From an uncultured Bacteroides sp. (GTDB lineage: Bacteria > Bacteroidota > Bacteroidia > Bacteroidales > Bacteroidaceae), in NCBI RefSeq assembly GCF_963675905.1, contig NZ_OY780936.1, positions 1 through 64,000 of the forward strand: a stretch of 64,000 bases of DNA, read 5' to 3'. A program made the position numbers and the translations under genes. Under the pieces are notes generated by a model that saw nothing but the letters and a program-made list of their open reading frames with translations, was not told the DNA's origin and ran no database searches. Below are positions 49,184 through 59,962 of this stretch, in pieces (the first letter of the stretch is position 1; every line of letters begins with the position of its first letter).

Positions 49184-50374
49184 TTATTTGAATAACATAG
49201 GAGTGAATTCTGTGAGATAAATGCGCCAGTTTCTCCAGATATGTCCTTCGCCTGTTTCATAGTAAGTATACTTGTATCCTTTTTCGTCCAAAAACTTACG
49301 ATAATCTTCGTTGGCCTTATAGAGGAAGTCGGTTTTACCAATGGCGATCCAGTAAAGAGCCGGTTTTTTGGAGAACTGAATTTTTAATTTGCCTTCGAGA
49401 TCCTGGTAAACAGGTGAAGTTACATCCTTGTTTGGAACGATGGCTGCGGAGAACAGACCTACATAATTGAACAGGTCGGGGTATTGTTTGGAGATATGCA
49501 TGGAGTGGAAACCTCCCATTGAAAGTCCGGCAATGGCACGACCCGATTTACTTTTAATAGTGCGATAGTTGTTATCGACGAATTTCACCACATCGGGGAA
49601 TGCACTTTCGAAAGTACCTTCCATGGTTTTAGGTAATTGCATGGTAGGAGTAACCATGCCGGGTGAAGATTCTCCCGGGGCTGCTTCCTGAGCGGCATTG
49701 CCGTTGGTCATGACTACAATCATAGGTTTTGCCTTACCTTGTGCAATAAGATTATCAAGAATCTGTGCGGTGCGTCCCAGAGAAATCCAGGCTTCTTCGT
49801 CGCCGCCCATGCCATGTAACAGGTAAAAGACGGGATAACGCTTTCCACTGGTTTCGTATCCGGCAGGGGTGTAAACGGTCATGCGACGCTCCATGCCCAG
49901 CGTAGGACTGTTGTACCAGATGCGGGATACAGTTCCGTGAGGAACTTTGTTTACTTTATATAAATCGGCACGATCACCACCGATAATGAATACATTGGTA
50001 AGTGTAGCCACATCACGGATAAGATAAACATTACCTGGATCAGTAGTTTTCAGTCCGTCAACTATAAACGAATAGCCGTAAAGTTCCGGTTTCAACGAAT
50101 TAGTTGTGTATTCCCAGATTCCATCTTTACCTTCAGTTAAATCGGCAACTCCCGGACCGTCCATTTCTCCGAAGGGAGTCTTGAATTTCTGTGTAGGAAG
50201 AAAATCTCCCGTAACCTGTACCTTTACAGCTTTGGGTGCCTTCAGACGGAAGGTAACAGTGTTGTTGTCGTGAATCTCGGGAGAGACAACCTGTGTTCCT
50301 CCCCAAAGGGCTTGTTGCGCAAAAGTCATTACGCACATCAGTAGTCCTGCAGCTAAAATTGTTAATCTTTTCAT
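49184..50374 (-). CDS. CE1-type esterase with N-terminal CBM48-like domain
   Basis: 396 residues with a signal peptide (M-T-F-A-Q near residue 20). Residues about 25-125 form an early-set domain (V-T-F-R-L-K-A-P-K-A, Y-G-Y-S-F-I-V-D-G), as in feruloyl esterases of this group. The alpha/beta hydrolase follows: Y-L-L-H-G-M-G-G-D-E near residue 190, nucleophile serine in G-L-S-M-G-G near residue 285, and the last histidine in G-E-G-H-I-W. It likely removes feruloyl or acetyl groups from plant polysaccharide. It lies 11 bp after the HTCS gene, in one operon with it. Confidence 0.88.
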   Translation of the reverse strand: MKRLTILAAGLLMCVMTFAQQALWGGTQVVSPEIHDNNTVTFRLKAPKAVKVQVTGDFLPTQKFKTPFGEMDGPGVADLTEGKDGIWEYTTNSLKPELYGYSFIVDGLKTTDPGNVYLIRDVATLTNVFIIGGDRADLYKVNKVPHGTVSRIWYNSPTLGMERRMTVYTPAGYETSGKRYPVFYLLHGMGGDEEAWISLGRTAQILDNLIAQGKAKPMIVVMTNGNAAQEAAPGESSPGMVTPTMQLPKTMEGTFESAFPDVVKFVDNNYRTIKSKSGRAIAGLSMGGFHSMHISKQYPDLFNYVGLFSAAIVPNKDVTSPVYQDLEGKLKIQFSKKPALYWIAIGKTDFLYKANEDYRKFLDEKGYKYTYYETGEGHIWRNWRIYLTEFTPMLFK

Positions 50375-50385
50375 AGTACTATTTT

Positions 50386-53300
50386 TTAATTGCTTGATGA
50401 ATTAATATCTCCCTGTTCTTTTGCAAAATCGGTTGCATTCACTCCCCAGAAGGATTTGAAGCATTTACTGAAATAATGCGGATCGCTGAAGCCTACCATA
50501 TAGGCAACTTCTGCGATTGAATTTTCTTTTTCTTTTACCAGAGCAGCTGCTTTCTGCATACGTACTTCCTTGATGTACAAAATGGGGGAAAGGCCTGTCA
50601 GTGATTTCAGCTTGTGAAAGAAATTGGTGCGGCTCAGGTTGAAGCAGTTCACAAGGTAATCTACGTTAAGCTCGGGATTGCTTATCTGATCTTCCATAAT
50701 GACGGATAGCTTATCCAGAAATGCCTTATCCTTGTTGGATAGCAAGGCAGTGATTTCTTTCGGTGTGGAATCTGATTCAGTTTTGTTCTCGTTGTAAATT
50801 ACATTATGACTGTAAAAAGCCTGTAGCTTTTTCCGCTGACTTAAGATGCTTTCTATTTTTACCTGCAGATAATTGATACTGAAAGGTTTCACGATATAAT
50901 CGTCGGCTCCGGTCTGCACGCCGGTGAGCATGCTGTTCATATCTGCTTTGGCTGTTAATACTACAGCAGGGATGTGTGATGTGCGCTCGTCGTTTCTTAG
51001 TTCGGACAGCATTTGTAACCCATCCATTACCGGCATCATGATATCTGTTATAATTATGTCGGGCAGGTAAGTAACAGCTTTTCGGAGTCCTTCGCTTCCG
51101 TTCTGCGCTTCGAGTAGTCTGAATTTTCCTTCGAATACTTGCTTGATAAATGCTCTTAGTTCGTGATTGTCTTCTACGATAAGCATTTGTTGCATGTCCG
51201 TATCGTTCTCTTCCAGAGGGTGTTCTTCCGGTACCGGTGTAGCTTGTGCATCTTCCTGAAGATCGGATAAAATATACTCGGTGTTGGTTGGGTAGTGTGC
51301 CATTCCTTTCAGTAATTGAATAGTGAAGCAACTACCTTTGCCCGGCTCGCTCTGAACAGAAATATCACCGTGATGCATGGAGATAAGCTCTTTGACCAGT
51401 GCCAGTCCGATACCTGTGCTGAGACTACTGTGAATATTGTTTTGCACCAGGTTTTCGAACCGGTTAAAGATGCTTTTTTGTTTTTCACGAGGGATGCCAA
51501 TGCCCTGGTCGGTAATACGGATAGAAACGGAATCGTTGCTTTCAGTAAGGCGAACCTCTATCTCTTTGCCGTTGGGGGTATATTTGAATGCATTGGATAA
51601 CAGATTAAAGATAACCTTTTCCAGGTGGTCTGTATCAAACCATACATGACAAACAGCCGGTTCCGATGAGAACGAAAGATGTATATGCCGCTCTGTGGCA
51701 AGTGCCTCAAAACATTGAGTGATCTCCTTGGTGAAACTTACTATGTCTTTATTCTGAATACGGAGTTTCATCTTGTTCTCCTGCAGTTTGCTCAGGTCGA
51801 GAATCTGCCCTACGAGCCTTTGCATGCGGTCGCTGTTCTTTTTCATGGTAGTCAGCGCATCTTTCACTTTGGCAGGCAACTCTTCATCTTTCAGAATAAG
51901 TTCCAGTGGCCCCGTGATAAGAGTGAGCGGTGTACGTAGTTCGTGAGAAACATCGGTAAAGAAGCTCAGCTTTTGTTGTGCTATGTACTCTTCGTTCTTT
52001 ACCTGTTGCTTCATTTTGTAGAACACGGTATAGACATAAACCCCGCCAACAATGATAGCCAGTGAAAGGAAGATATAAAGCACATGTGCTAACGTTGTTT
52101 CGTTGAAACTGGGCTGTACCTCGATGGATAAGAGTCGCTCGTTATTAACCCACACTCCTTCGTTATTGGTTGATTTGAGGTGAAATGTATAATTGCCGGG
52201 AGGCAGGTTGGTGTAGCTGGCTTCCCTTCCGTTTTCGGTAAGGCGGTATGTCTTGTCGAACCCTTCGAGCATATAGGCGTACTGGATGTATTCCGTATCG
52301 GTCATGTCCAGTGCCGAAAAGCTAATCCGTAACGAGTGATTATTGGGTGGCAGTGTGAGATGATAGATGCTGCCCCGGTTGATTTTCAGTGTAGCATTGT
52401 GTTGTTTTGAGGTAACCTCCTGATTGTTGACCCATATTGAAGTGAAGAATATGCGGGGAACGAAGTTTGTTTTATGAATTTTTTCCGGAGTAAAATACAA
52501 CAGTCCCTTGTTGGTTCCGAAATAAATCTGTTTCCCGTCAGTAGCACCCACGCCTTCACTGAAATGTACATTGAAAGCAATGTGTTCGTTTGGATACTGA
52601 ATCTGCTCCCGGGTAGCTATGAATTTAACCAGACCACCTCCAGTTGCCAGCCAGAGATTTCCCCTTTTGTCTTCCTGCATGGAATAGATGATATCAGAGC
52701 TGAGTCCGTTTTTCTGGGTAAATGATTTGCATGTAAAGGAGTTGCTTCCCGTTGGGATAAGCTCATTCAGTCCGCCACCGTAGGTAATGGCAAATATCTT
52801 TCCGTTGCTCATGCATTTAACCATCTGCACATCGTTGTTGCTCAGACTGTTTACATTGCTTTGCTCACGGCAGATGGTATGGAAAGAGATATCTTCCGGC
52901 TTCCCAAATGATCCGTCGAAATAGATTATTCCGGCAGTGGTGGAAACCCAGATACGCCCTTTCTGATCCTCCGTAATATGTCTCACTTTATAGAAACGGT
53001 CGATGGGGTATTTTTTCAGCCGGTTTCTGTAGTTTATAAAATGCAGGGAACCACCAGGCATGCTCTCCATTAAATTGAGTCCGCCGCCATAGGTAGCAAC
53101 CCAGATTCTTTTTTTGCTGTCCTGAAAGGTATAATAGATGTAATTACTGCTAAGGCTGTACCGGTTATCGGCATTGTAAGTGTATTGCCTGAGCTGAAAT
53201 TTACCGGGAGTTATTTCAGTTGCATTTGTCAGTCCCTGCCCTTTGGTGGAGATCCAGAAGTTCTGATGTTGATCCTGCATGACGGCGTAGACTCTGCCCG

Positions 53301-54771
53301 ACTTAAACCGTTGAATAAGCTTTAGCTGCGAATCGTAAATGGAGATGTTATTATCTCGTGCTCCCGTCCATATTCGTTTCTTGCTGTCAATGAACAAAGC
53401 CCTGATTTCGTTATCCGGTAACTCTATATCGCTGGAATTGGGTGTATAGATGTGAAATTTATTGGGGAAAAAGGTGACACGCTTCAGTCGGTCGAGCTGT
53501 GTGCTCATCCACAGGTTTCCTTGTTTATCGGCAAAAGCAGCAAAACAGCGGTCGTTTGATTTCCATTTAACCTGTTTGTCGGTAGTATTGAACGGAACAA
53601 GCTTTTTGCTTCGGGAATCGTAATAGGAAAATCCGCCCCCTTTGGGATGTACCCACAAAAAGCCGTTTTTGTCTTCGAAAGTGAAAAATCCGGTTTCGGT
53701 ATCGAGTGGTCGGCCTAACTCGTCGGTTATATCAACGAAACTGAACTGTCCGGTTTGTGAATCAAACAACGTGACTCCCGGTTTTGGGTGAGTTAGCCAG
53801 ATTAGTCCGTTGCGTGTAATCCGGGCCGATTCGATAACTTCGCTCTTTAAATTTTTCACACCGTTCAAAGAAAAATGGCGAGGCAGACTGTTTGCTGTGT
53901 TTGTTATAAATAAGCCATCACGATCTGTAATATAAGCTGTTTGTTGTTGGCATTTTAGTATGGAAATAATGCGGGCTGCTGTTTGCAGCTGCATACTTGT
54001 TATTTTTCTTCTTTTGAGGGAATACTTAAACACGAGTCCACGACTGGCACCAAACAGTAGTTCTCCATTTTGTTCGGTGGCAGAATAGAAACCAATCGTT
54101 TTTCCCGTTACCGTTTTCCCCTTGATAATGGTGGTTAGTCTGGAACCATGCAGTTTGTACAGTCCGTTATCAGTAAGTATCCATTCATACTGTTCTGAAT
54201 CCATGAATACAGATTGAATTCTTCCGCCGGGCAATGTTCCCCGGGAAGCAGAGTACGACTTAAGTGTTAGTTTATAGTTGGGTGGATTGGTTGTGGCACG
54301 GATGGCACTTCCGTCTTTTCGCAGAAGCCATGTGGTGCCGTTGGGTAGAACCTGAATAGACTGGTATTTGTTTCGCGCACCTTGTATTATGGGTTCGAAA
54401 ATCTCTTTCCCTGGATTAAAACGATAGCCGGTTGAGTCGTAACAAAGCACCCATAAATATCCATATTTGTCTTCGTTAATATGGAGTAGCCTGTCGTTGG
54501 TAAGCCCTTTCTTATCTTTTATACTTGATTTGTAATTTTTGAAAACATAACCGTCGAAACGATAAAGGCCATTCCATGTAGCAAACCAAAGCAGTCCTTT
54601 ATGATCCTGAATGATATGGTTCACAAGTCCGTCTTCCACCCCGTTCTTGGCAGAAAAATAGGTCACGGAATATTTATCGGGGATGTTTGTTGCAACAGCC
54701 GTCAGGTTGACCATGAACAGACACGACAGAATTATAAAAAGGATAGTTTTGACGTTTGACAGTTTTTTCAT
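50386..54771 (-). CDS. Hybrid two-component system sensor-regulator (HTCS)
   Basis: 1461 residues. A signal/anchor segment is followed by a two-bladed-propeller sensor region with many G-L-L-W-F-A-T-W-N-G-L-like repeats (residues about 30-770), a Y_Y_Y domain (about 780-890) and a transmembrane helix (about 895-915). The cytoplasmic part has a histidine kinase (S-H-E-L-R-T-P near residue 942 and a full ATPase domain), a receiver (L-I-V-E-D-N, D in I-T-D-I-M-M-P near residue 1242) and an AraC-type DNA-binding domain at the end. It senses an oligosaccharide in the periplasm and activates the neighbouring locus. It is divergent from SusC. Confidence 0.95.
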   Translation of the reverse strand: MKKLSNVKTILFIILSCLFMVNLTAVATNIPDKYSVTYFSAKNGVEDGLVNHIIQDHKGLLWFATWNGLYRFDGYVFKNYKSSIKDKKGLTNDRLLHINEDKYGYLWVLCYDSTGYRFNPGKEIFEPIIQGARNKYQSIQVLPNGTTWLLRKDGSAIRATTNPPNYKLTLKSYSASRGTLPGGRIQSVFMDSEQYEWILTDNGLYKLHGSRLTTIIKGKTVTGKTIGFYSATEQNGELLFGASRGLVFKYSLKRRKITSMQLQTAARIISILKCQQQTAYITDRDGLFITNTANSLPRHFSLNGVKNLKSEVIESARITRNGLIWLTHPKPGVTLFDSQTGQFSFVDITDELGRPLDTETGFFTFEDKNGFLWVHPKGGGFSYYDSRSKKLVPFNTTDKQVKWKSNDRCFAAFADKQGNLWMSTQLDRLKRVTFFPNKFHIYTPNSSDIELPDNEIRALFIDSKKRIWTGARDNNISIYDSQLKLIQRFKSGRVYAVMQDQHQNFWISTKGQGLTNATEITPGKFQLRQYTYNADNRYSLSSNYIYYTFQDSKKRIWVATYGGGLNLMESMPGGSLHFINYRNRLKKYPIDRFYKVRHITEDQKGRIWVSTTAGIIYFDGSFGKPEDISFHTICREQSNVNSLSNNDVQMVKCMSNGKIFAITYGGGLNELIPTGSNSFTCKSFTQKNGLSSDIIYSMQEDKRGNLWLATGGGLVKFIATREQIQYPNEHIAFNVHFSEGVGATDGKQIYFGTNKGLLYFTPEKIHKTNFVPRIFFTSIWVNNQEVTSKQHNATLKINRGSIYHLTLPPNNHSLRISFSALDMTDTEYIQYAYMLEGFDKTYRLTENGREASYTNLPPGNYTFHLKSTNNEGVWVNNERLLSIEVQPSFNETTLAHVLYIFLSLAIIVGGVYVYTVFYKMKQQVKNEEYIAQQKLSFFTDVSHELRTPLTLITGPLELILKDEELPAKVKDALTTMKKNSDRMQRLVGQILDLSKLQENKMKLRIQNKDIVSFTKEITQCFEALATERHIHLSFSSEPAVCHVWFDTDHLEKVIFNLLSNAFKYTPNGKEIEVRLTESNDSVSIRITDQGIGIPREKQKSIFNRFENLVQNNIHSSLSTGIGLALVKELISMHHGDISVQSEPGKGSCFTIQLLKGMAHYPTNTEYILSDLQEDAQATPVPEEHPLEENDTDMQQMLIVEDNHELRAFIKQVFEGKFRLLEAQNGSEGLRKAVTYLPDIIITDIMMPVMDGLQMLSELRNDERTSHIPAVVLTAKADMNSMLTGVQTGADDYIVKPFSINYLQVKIESILSQRKKLQAFYSHNVIYNENKTESDSTPKEITALLSNKDKAFLDKLSVIMEDQISNPELNVDYLVNCFNLSRTNFFHKLKSLTGLSPILYIKEVRMQKAAALVKEKENSIAEVAYMVGFSDPHYFSKCFKSFWGVNATDFAKEQGDINSSSN

Positions 54772-54973
54772 AAAGGGTATAACAAATGATAATCATTATC
54801 TACTTGCGAAAATAGAAGAAAATGAGCAGTAATCAAAAATAATTATGGTTTTAAAGTCTTTATGGATGTGTTTTTTATCGTATTTGTTAGAAATTCCATC
54901 AAAGTTGTCAGATTTTACACCGGAAATAGAACAGCATTGCCTTAATTTGGCACCAGATTGTTATTTAAAATCT
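54772..54973. promoter_or_regulatory. Divergent promoter region between HTCS and SusC
   Basis: 200 bp, AT-rich. It must hold both promoters and the HTCS binding site. ATAATCATTATC at 54789-54800 is partly palindromic. TATCGTATTTG at about 54877 is a loose -7-like word for the susC direction. No exact box is claimed. Confidence 0.4.
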
Positions 54974-57900
54974 ATGAAATCTAATATGAAGAGCATGAAA
55001 AGAAAAAGTGATTTAAAAAAAGAGTCCTTTTTACCTGCAGACCATTTTCTTAAAAGAGCATGGTTTACCTATGGACTTTCTCTTGGTTTAATTGCTTTGC
55101 CACTTGGGGCTAAAGCTGAAGTTGCAACACAAATACAAAGCGTCTCTATTGAACAATCGGTTAATCAGAGCAAAAAAATCAACGGACATGTTGTTGACCA
55201 GAATGGCGAAGCATTGATAGGTGTGTCTGTTGCACAAAAAGGAACTACGAACGGTGTGATCACCGATCTGGATGGTAACTTTACATTAAATGTGCCTGCT
55301 AATGCTGTGCTGACAGTTTCGTATGTGGGTTACAAATCACAGGAAATAAAGGTTGGCAATCAGCAGAAATTATCGATTACACTTGAATCGGACAATAAAC
55401 TGCTGGATGAAGTGGTTGTGGTTGGTTATGGAGTTGTGAAGAAAGCCGACCTGACCGGTTCGGTGGGTAGTGTGAAGGCGGAGAATATATCGGCTAAAGG
55501 TGCTACTTCACTGATGGAAAGTTTGCAGGGGCAGGTAGCCGGTGTGAACATTACTCAAAACTCCAGCCGTGCCGGTGAAGGGTTCGGTATTCAGATACGT
55601 GGTAAGAGCTCACTGAATGGCGGTGAACCTCTGTATGTTATTGACGGTGTGGTATGCGATAATATGAACTTCCTGAACCCGATGGATATTGAAAAGGTAG
55701 ACATATTGAAGGATGCTTCTTCTACAGCCATTTATGGTTCCCGCGCTACGAATGGTGTGGTAATGATCTCTACCAAAAGAGGAGATTCCAATGTTACAAG
55801 AACAACTGTGAGCTATGACGGCTATTATGGTGTGAAGACAAAAGCCAATATGCCTGATTTTATGGATGGTGACCAGTTCATGAAATTCCGTTTCTCACGT
55901 TACCTGACTTCAGCACTGGATAATGCTACCGGACTGACAAAGTGGGACATGAGTGCTTCTAACTTTGCTAATTTCTGGGGAGGAGACAGCCAGGTGGTTA
56001 AGGATATGTATCTGAATAAAAAATATACCAACTGGTTTGATATTGTAACCCGCGACGGTTCACAGCAAAACCATTTCTTCAATATTTCAGGAAACGCAAA
56101 GGATATTTCCTATCATGTGGGACTGGGATACCAGAATGAAAAGGGTATTTTATATGATGGTTACGAACGCTGGAACCTGAAAGGAGCATTGGAACATAAA
56201 ATATCTGAAAAGGTATTGGCCGGTTTTTCTACCAACCTGGCTACTTCTATGAAGAGAAATGGTAGTCAGAACTCTGTGCTGTCAGGATTTCGTATGACTC
56301 CGAACATGCCTTGTTATTACTGGGAAGGCGAGAAAGCCGGTCAGCCTATTTATCAGCCGGGTAAAGATGCGGTAGTGTATCCAAATGGCGGTGGCCCGAC
56401 TTCAAATATCAACCCGGTGATTGACCGTGATAATTCAAAAGACGATACACGCTATTATGACATGATGGCAAATCTGTATTTGCAATATAGTCCGGTGAAA
56501 GATATTATCTTTAAAACAACTTTCTCGCCTATGTATTCAAAGAATACACGCGGTACTTTCTACGGAACATCGACTCAGCTTCGTCAGGGAAAAACCAATA
56601 TGGCCGAGAAGTATAACCATGATGTATTTTCGTATACCTGGGATACTCAGGCTAACTATATGAAGAGCATTGGTGACCACAGCTTCAATGCATTGGCCTT
56701 GTTCAGCGTTTACGAACAGAAAGGTCAAGGTGATTATATAAATGTGGTAGATATGCCATTTGATGTAGACTGGTATAACCTGGGTTCGGGTACAGTGCAG
56801 GATAAGTGGAGCTATTACAATAAAATTTCGATGCTTTCGTATGTAGGTCGTATTAATTATGCTTACAAAGGAAGATATATGTTGACTGTATCTTCACGTT
56901 GGGACGGTAGTTCTAAATTCCAGAAAAACAACCGTTGGGGTATGTTCCCTTCTGCAGCTTTGGCATGGCGTATCTCTGATGAAAAGTTCATGGAGCCTGC
57001 CAACAAATGGTTGAGCAACCTGAAACTTCGTGCCAGCTTTGGTATTACCGGAAATAATGCCGGAGTAGGGCCGTATGATACACAGGCTTTGGCAAACGTG
57101 AAGAATTACTATAACTTTGGTTCGAACGTAGCTAACGGATACGGTTATACAATGACTAACACTAACCTGACCTGGGAAAAAACAACTGAGTTTAACTTTG
57201 GTTTTGATTTTGGTTTGTTCAACAACAGAATCAATGGTTCGGTGGATATGTACAACAAGGATTCCAAAGACTTGCTGATGAAAATGGATACTCCTTATGA
57301 ATTGGGTTCTAATACCGGTTCTATTGTAAACAATGTGGGTAAGGTTAATAATAAAGGTATTGAAGTGCAGCTGAACACGCTTAATGTACAGACTAAGGAC
57401 TGGAGATGGGAAACTAACTTCTCTTTTGCCCGTAACATTAACAAGATTATAGAACTGAATGATGCGAAAGAAGACCTTGTGGGTAACAACTGGTTTATTA
57501 ATCACCCTATTGATGTTGTTTACGGATACAAATATACAGGAATATGTACCCGTGAAGAGGCTCAGGCTTATGCTAAAGATGCCAATATGAAGACTAAATT
57601 CTTTGAAGGTGAAATGAAGATTTACGATAAAGATAAGAATGGTACTATAAACGCTGATGATAAGATGATTATAGGACATTGCGCTCCAACATGGACAGGT
57701 AGCTTTGTTTCTAATCTTTCTTATAAGAATCTGGATTTTTCTGTTAATATCTATGCAAGTCAGGGTGGTAGAGTGTACTCTTCGTTCATGAATGAGTTCT
57801 TGGATTACGGACAACGTGGTATGATGCGTATGAACATGGATTTCTACATTCCTGAAGGAGCTCCGATATTGGGCGAAGATGGCAAGATTGCTTATCAGGA

Positions 57901-58225
57901 AAAGACTCACTACGGAAAATATCCTTTCCCAACCAATGGTACAAACGGTAAAGGAGGCGGTGCATACTGGTCGGGTGGTTCACAAAACCTGGTTGATAAC
58001 TCTTTTGTGAAGGTTAAGAATATTACAGTTGGGTATACTTTCCCAAAGAAGTGGATATCAAAGATACATGTATCTAATTTGAGAATTTACGCAAATATAT
58101 TGAATCCGTTTATATTTACCGATTATGAAGGATTTGATCCCGAATGGGCATGGGCAAATGTTGGTGACGGTTCTAATGGGGTAAGCTCAAGAACTTATCA
58201 GTTTGGTGTAAATCTAAAATTCTAA
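54974..58225 (+). CDS. SusC/RagA-family TonB-linked outer membrane transporter
   Basis: About 1083 residues from the ATG at 54974. The frame is open upstream to 54845, and ATGs at 54986 and 54995 are also possible. A signal segment (W-F-T-Y-G-L-S-L-G-L-I-A-L) precedes a carboxypeptidase-regulatory-like domain (I-N-G-H-V-V-D-Q-N-G-E-A). The TonB-box-like D-E-V-V-V-V-G-Y-G, the plug (G-Q-V-A-G-V-N-I, Y-V-I-D-G-V) and a long beta-barrel ending F-G-V-N-L-K-F follow. It imports oligosaccharide with the SusD partner encoded 12 bp downstream. Confidence 0.94.
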   Translation: MKSNMKSMKRKSDLKKESFLPADHFLKRAWFTYGLSLGLIALPLGAKAEVATQIQSVSIEQSVNQSKKINGHVVDQNGEALIGVSVAQKGTTNGVITDLDGNFTLNVPANAVLTVSYVGYKSQEIKVGNQQKLSITLESDNKLLDEVVVVGYGVVKKADLTGSVGSVKAENISAKGATSLMESLQGQVAGVNITQNSSRAGEGFGIQIRGKSSLNGGEPLYVIDGVVCDNMNFLNPMDIEKVDILKDASSTAIYGSRATNGVVMISTKRGDSNVTRTTVSYDGYYGVKTKANMPDFMDGDQFMKFRFSRYLTSALDNATGLTKWDMSASNFANFWGGDSQVVKDMYLNKKYTNWFDIVTRDGSQQNHFFNISGNAKDISYHVGLGYQNEKGILYDGYERWNLKGALEHKISEKVLAGFSTNLATSMKRNGSQNSVLSGFRMTPNMPCYYWEGEKAGQPIYQPGKDAVVYPNGGGPTSNINPVIDRDNSKDDTRYYDMMANLYLQYSPVKDIIFKTTFSPMYSKNTRGTFYGTSTQLRQGKTNMAEKYNHDVFSYTWDTQANYMKSIGDHSFNALALFSVYEQKGQGDYINVVDMPFDVDWYNLGSGTVQDKWSYYNKISMLSYVGRINYAYKGRYMLTVSSRWDGSSKFQKNNRWGMFPSAALAWRISDEKFMEPANKWLSNLKLRASFGITGNNAGVGPYDTQALANVKNYYNFGSNVANGYGYTMTNTNLTWEKTTEFNFGFDFGLFNNRINGSVDMYNKDSKDLLMKMDTPYELGSNTGSIVNNVGKVNNKGIEVQLNTLNVQTKDWRWETNFSFARNINKIIELNDAKEDLVGNNWFINHPIDVVYGYKYTGICTREEAQAYAKDANMKTKFFEGEMKIYDKDKNGTINADDKMIIGHCAPTWTGSFVSNLSYKNLDFSVNIYASQGGRVYSSFMNEFLDYGQRGMMRMNMDFYIPEGAPILGEDGKIAYQEKTHYGKYPFPTNGTNGKGGGAYWSGGSQNLVDNSFVKVKNITVGYTFPKKWISKIHVSNLRIYANILNPFIFTDYEGFDPEWAWANVGDGSNGVSSRTYQFGVNLKF

Positions 58226-58237
58226 AAAGTAACGATT

Positions 58238-59959
58238 ATGAAAAAGAAATATTTTATCGTAGGCTTACTAGCCTTGTCAACTCTTAGCGGGTGCTCTGAT
58301 TTTCTTGATCAGGATAACAGATCAAACGTGGCATCTGCTCAGTTCTATGCTACTACAACCGGTTTTGCTAGCTTAACCAACAGTGCGTATTCTTCTTTAC
58401 GCAGTTTATACAACACATCACCGTTATTGTTTGTGGCCGGTACCGATTTATATGCTGATGGAAAATCTCAGGGAGTAGTTTTGAGTCAGTACACTTTTAC
58501 TGCTGATGAAGGGAATATTAAAAATTTCTATGTGAATTGCTATAAAGGTATTCAGTTGGCCAATAGTGTGATTGCTTATGGCGAAACAACTGCCGATTCG
58601 GGTGCGCGTTTGCAATACATAGATGAAGCGCGGTTTTTACGTGCATGGTACTATTTTCAACTCGTTCAGCAGTACGGACCTGTTGCTTTGAACACACAAA
58701 TGTTCGATTATGCTGAAATGAATCACGCTCGTGCAAGTCTTTCTGACATGTATAAATTCATTATAGACGAATTTACCTATCTGATCTCTTCCGATTCTCA
58801 TTTGCTGGATCGCTCTAAATCGGGTGTGGGACGTGGTAACAAACGTGCTGCTGCTTTCTATCTGTCGAAAGCTTATCTTACCCGCGGATGGCTGGATGGT
58901 AACGGCTATGAAGCACAAGAAGAAAAGGTGGCTCAGAGCACCGATTTTGAAAATGCTGCCAAATATGCTTTGCAGGCTATAAACAGCGAGGTTCCTGCTC
59001 TTTCCATTGAAAGTGCATTCAATATAGCGAATGAAGAGAATAGTGAAATATTCTGGAGTATTCAGTTTAGCGCTGCATCTGTTTCCAATCCTTCGTCAAA
59101 CGGTTCTTACCAGCAGTCTCAGTTCGGCTCTTATCTGGGAGGATCTGAAAAACCAAGAAATAAATCGATTGATGGAAACTTTGCACCATCTTTGCGCTTA
59201 CAGCAAATGTATACTCGAGGTGATGCCCGTTTGGAACAGACTTTTATGCTTGAGTTCCACCAGACTTATTTTGATTTCTATTCGGCTCCTACAACTTCGC
59301 CTATTATTTATTACTATGCTCCGGCATGGGCTACAGATGCTGATATTGCAGCTTGGAAGGCTGATGATCCGTATGGAATCAAGAAGAATACTTTGATTAG
59401 TAAAACAATTGCTGATGGTGGTATTGCTCCTTCGAACGGAAAACCTGCTACGTATAAAGACCGTCGTTCACAGGACTATGGTAATGCTTGTATCAAGAAG
59501 TTTGACGACTATACCGATGCTTCAATTGCCAACCGCAGTACGGCATGTAGTATGCACGATGTGGTGATGGCTCGTTTAGGTGAAGCTTATCTGATTGCTG
59601 CAGAGGCTTATCTGCAAATGGGAGATACTGAAAAGGCTGCTCAGATGATTAACAAACTTCGTCAGCGTCCGGGAACAATCCGTACAGGATATACTACTCA
59701 GATGACTGTTGATAAGGCACAGGTAAACATCGACTTTATTCTGGATGAACGTGCCCGTGAACTGGCCGGTGAATATGTGCGCTGGACCGACCTGAAACGT
59801 ACACATAAACTGGTTGAATATGTTACCAAATATAACGAGGATGGTGTTCAGGAAGCTAATATGAAGGGTCCTGACGGTAAGTACAAGATTCTTCGTCCGA
59901 TACCTCAGGCTGCTATTGATTTGAATCAGGCTAAAGTTCAACAAAATCCAGGATACTAA
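58238..59959 (+). CDS. SusD/RagB-family surface glycan-binding lipoprotein
   Basis: 573 residues. A lipobox, T-L-S-G-C-S, lies near residue 19. The SusD fold is indicated by A-R-F-L-R-A-W-Y-Y-F near residue 130 and by the C-terminal L-G-E-A-Y-L-I-A-A-E-A-Y, L-D-E-R-A-R-E-L-A-G-E and R-W-T-D-L-K-R. It caps the SusC channel and binds the substrate at the surface. It ends 3 bp before the GH43 gene. Confidence 0.94.
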   Translation: MKKKYFIVGLLALSTLSGCSDFLDQDNRSNVASAQFYATTTGFASLTNSAYSSLRSLYNTSPLLFVAGTDLYADGKSQGVVLSQYTFTADEGNIKNFYVNCYKGIQLANSVIAYGETTADSGARLQYIDEARFLRAWYYFQLVQQYGPVALNTQMFDYAEMNHARASLSDMYKFIIDEFTYLISSDSHLLDRSKSGVGRGNKRAAAFYLSKAYLTRGWLDGNGYEAQEEKVAQSTDFENAAKYALQAINSEVPALSIESAFNIANEENSEIFWSIQFSAASVSNPSSNGSYQQSQFGSYLGGSEKPRNKSIDGNFAPSLRLQQMYTRGDARLEQTFMLEFHQTYFDFYSAPTTSPIIYYYAPAWATDADIAAWKADDPYGIKKNTLISKTIADGGIAPSNGKPATYKDRRSQDYGNACIKKFDDYTDASIANRSTACSMHDVVMARLGEAYLIAAEAYLQMGDTEKAAQMINKLRQRPGTIRTGYTTQMTVDKAQVNIDFILDERARELAGEYVRWTDLKRTHKLVEYVTKYNEDGVQEANMKGPDGKYKILRPIPQAAIDLNQAKVQQNPGY

Positions 59960-59962
59960 TTA

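Noticed and set aside
54845-54973. N-terminal extension of SusC from the ATG at 54845
   Set aside because: The signal segment begins further on and several ATGs near 54974-54995 fit better; the extension has no feature of its own. Not fully excluded.
56894-57910. 338-residue minus-strand open frame
   Set aside because: It is antisense to the SusC gene, whose frame has full family motifs; this frame has none.
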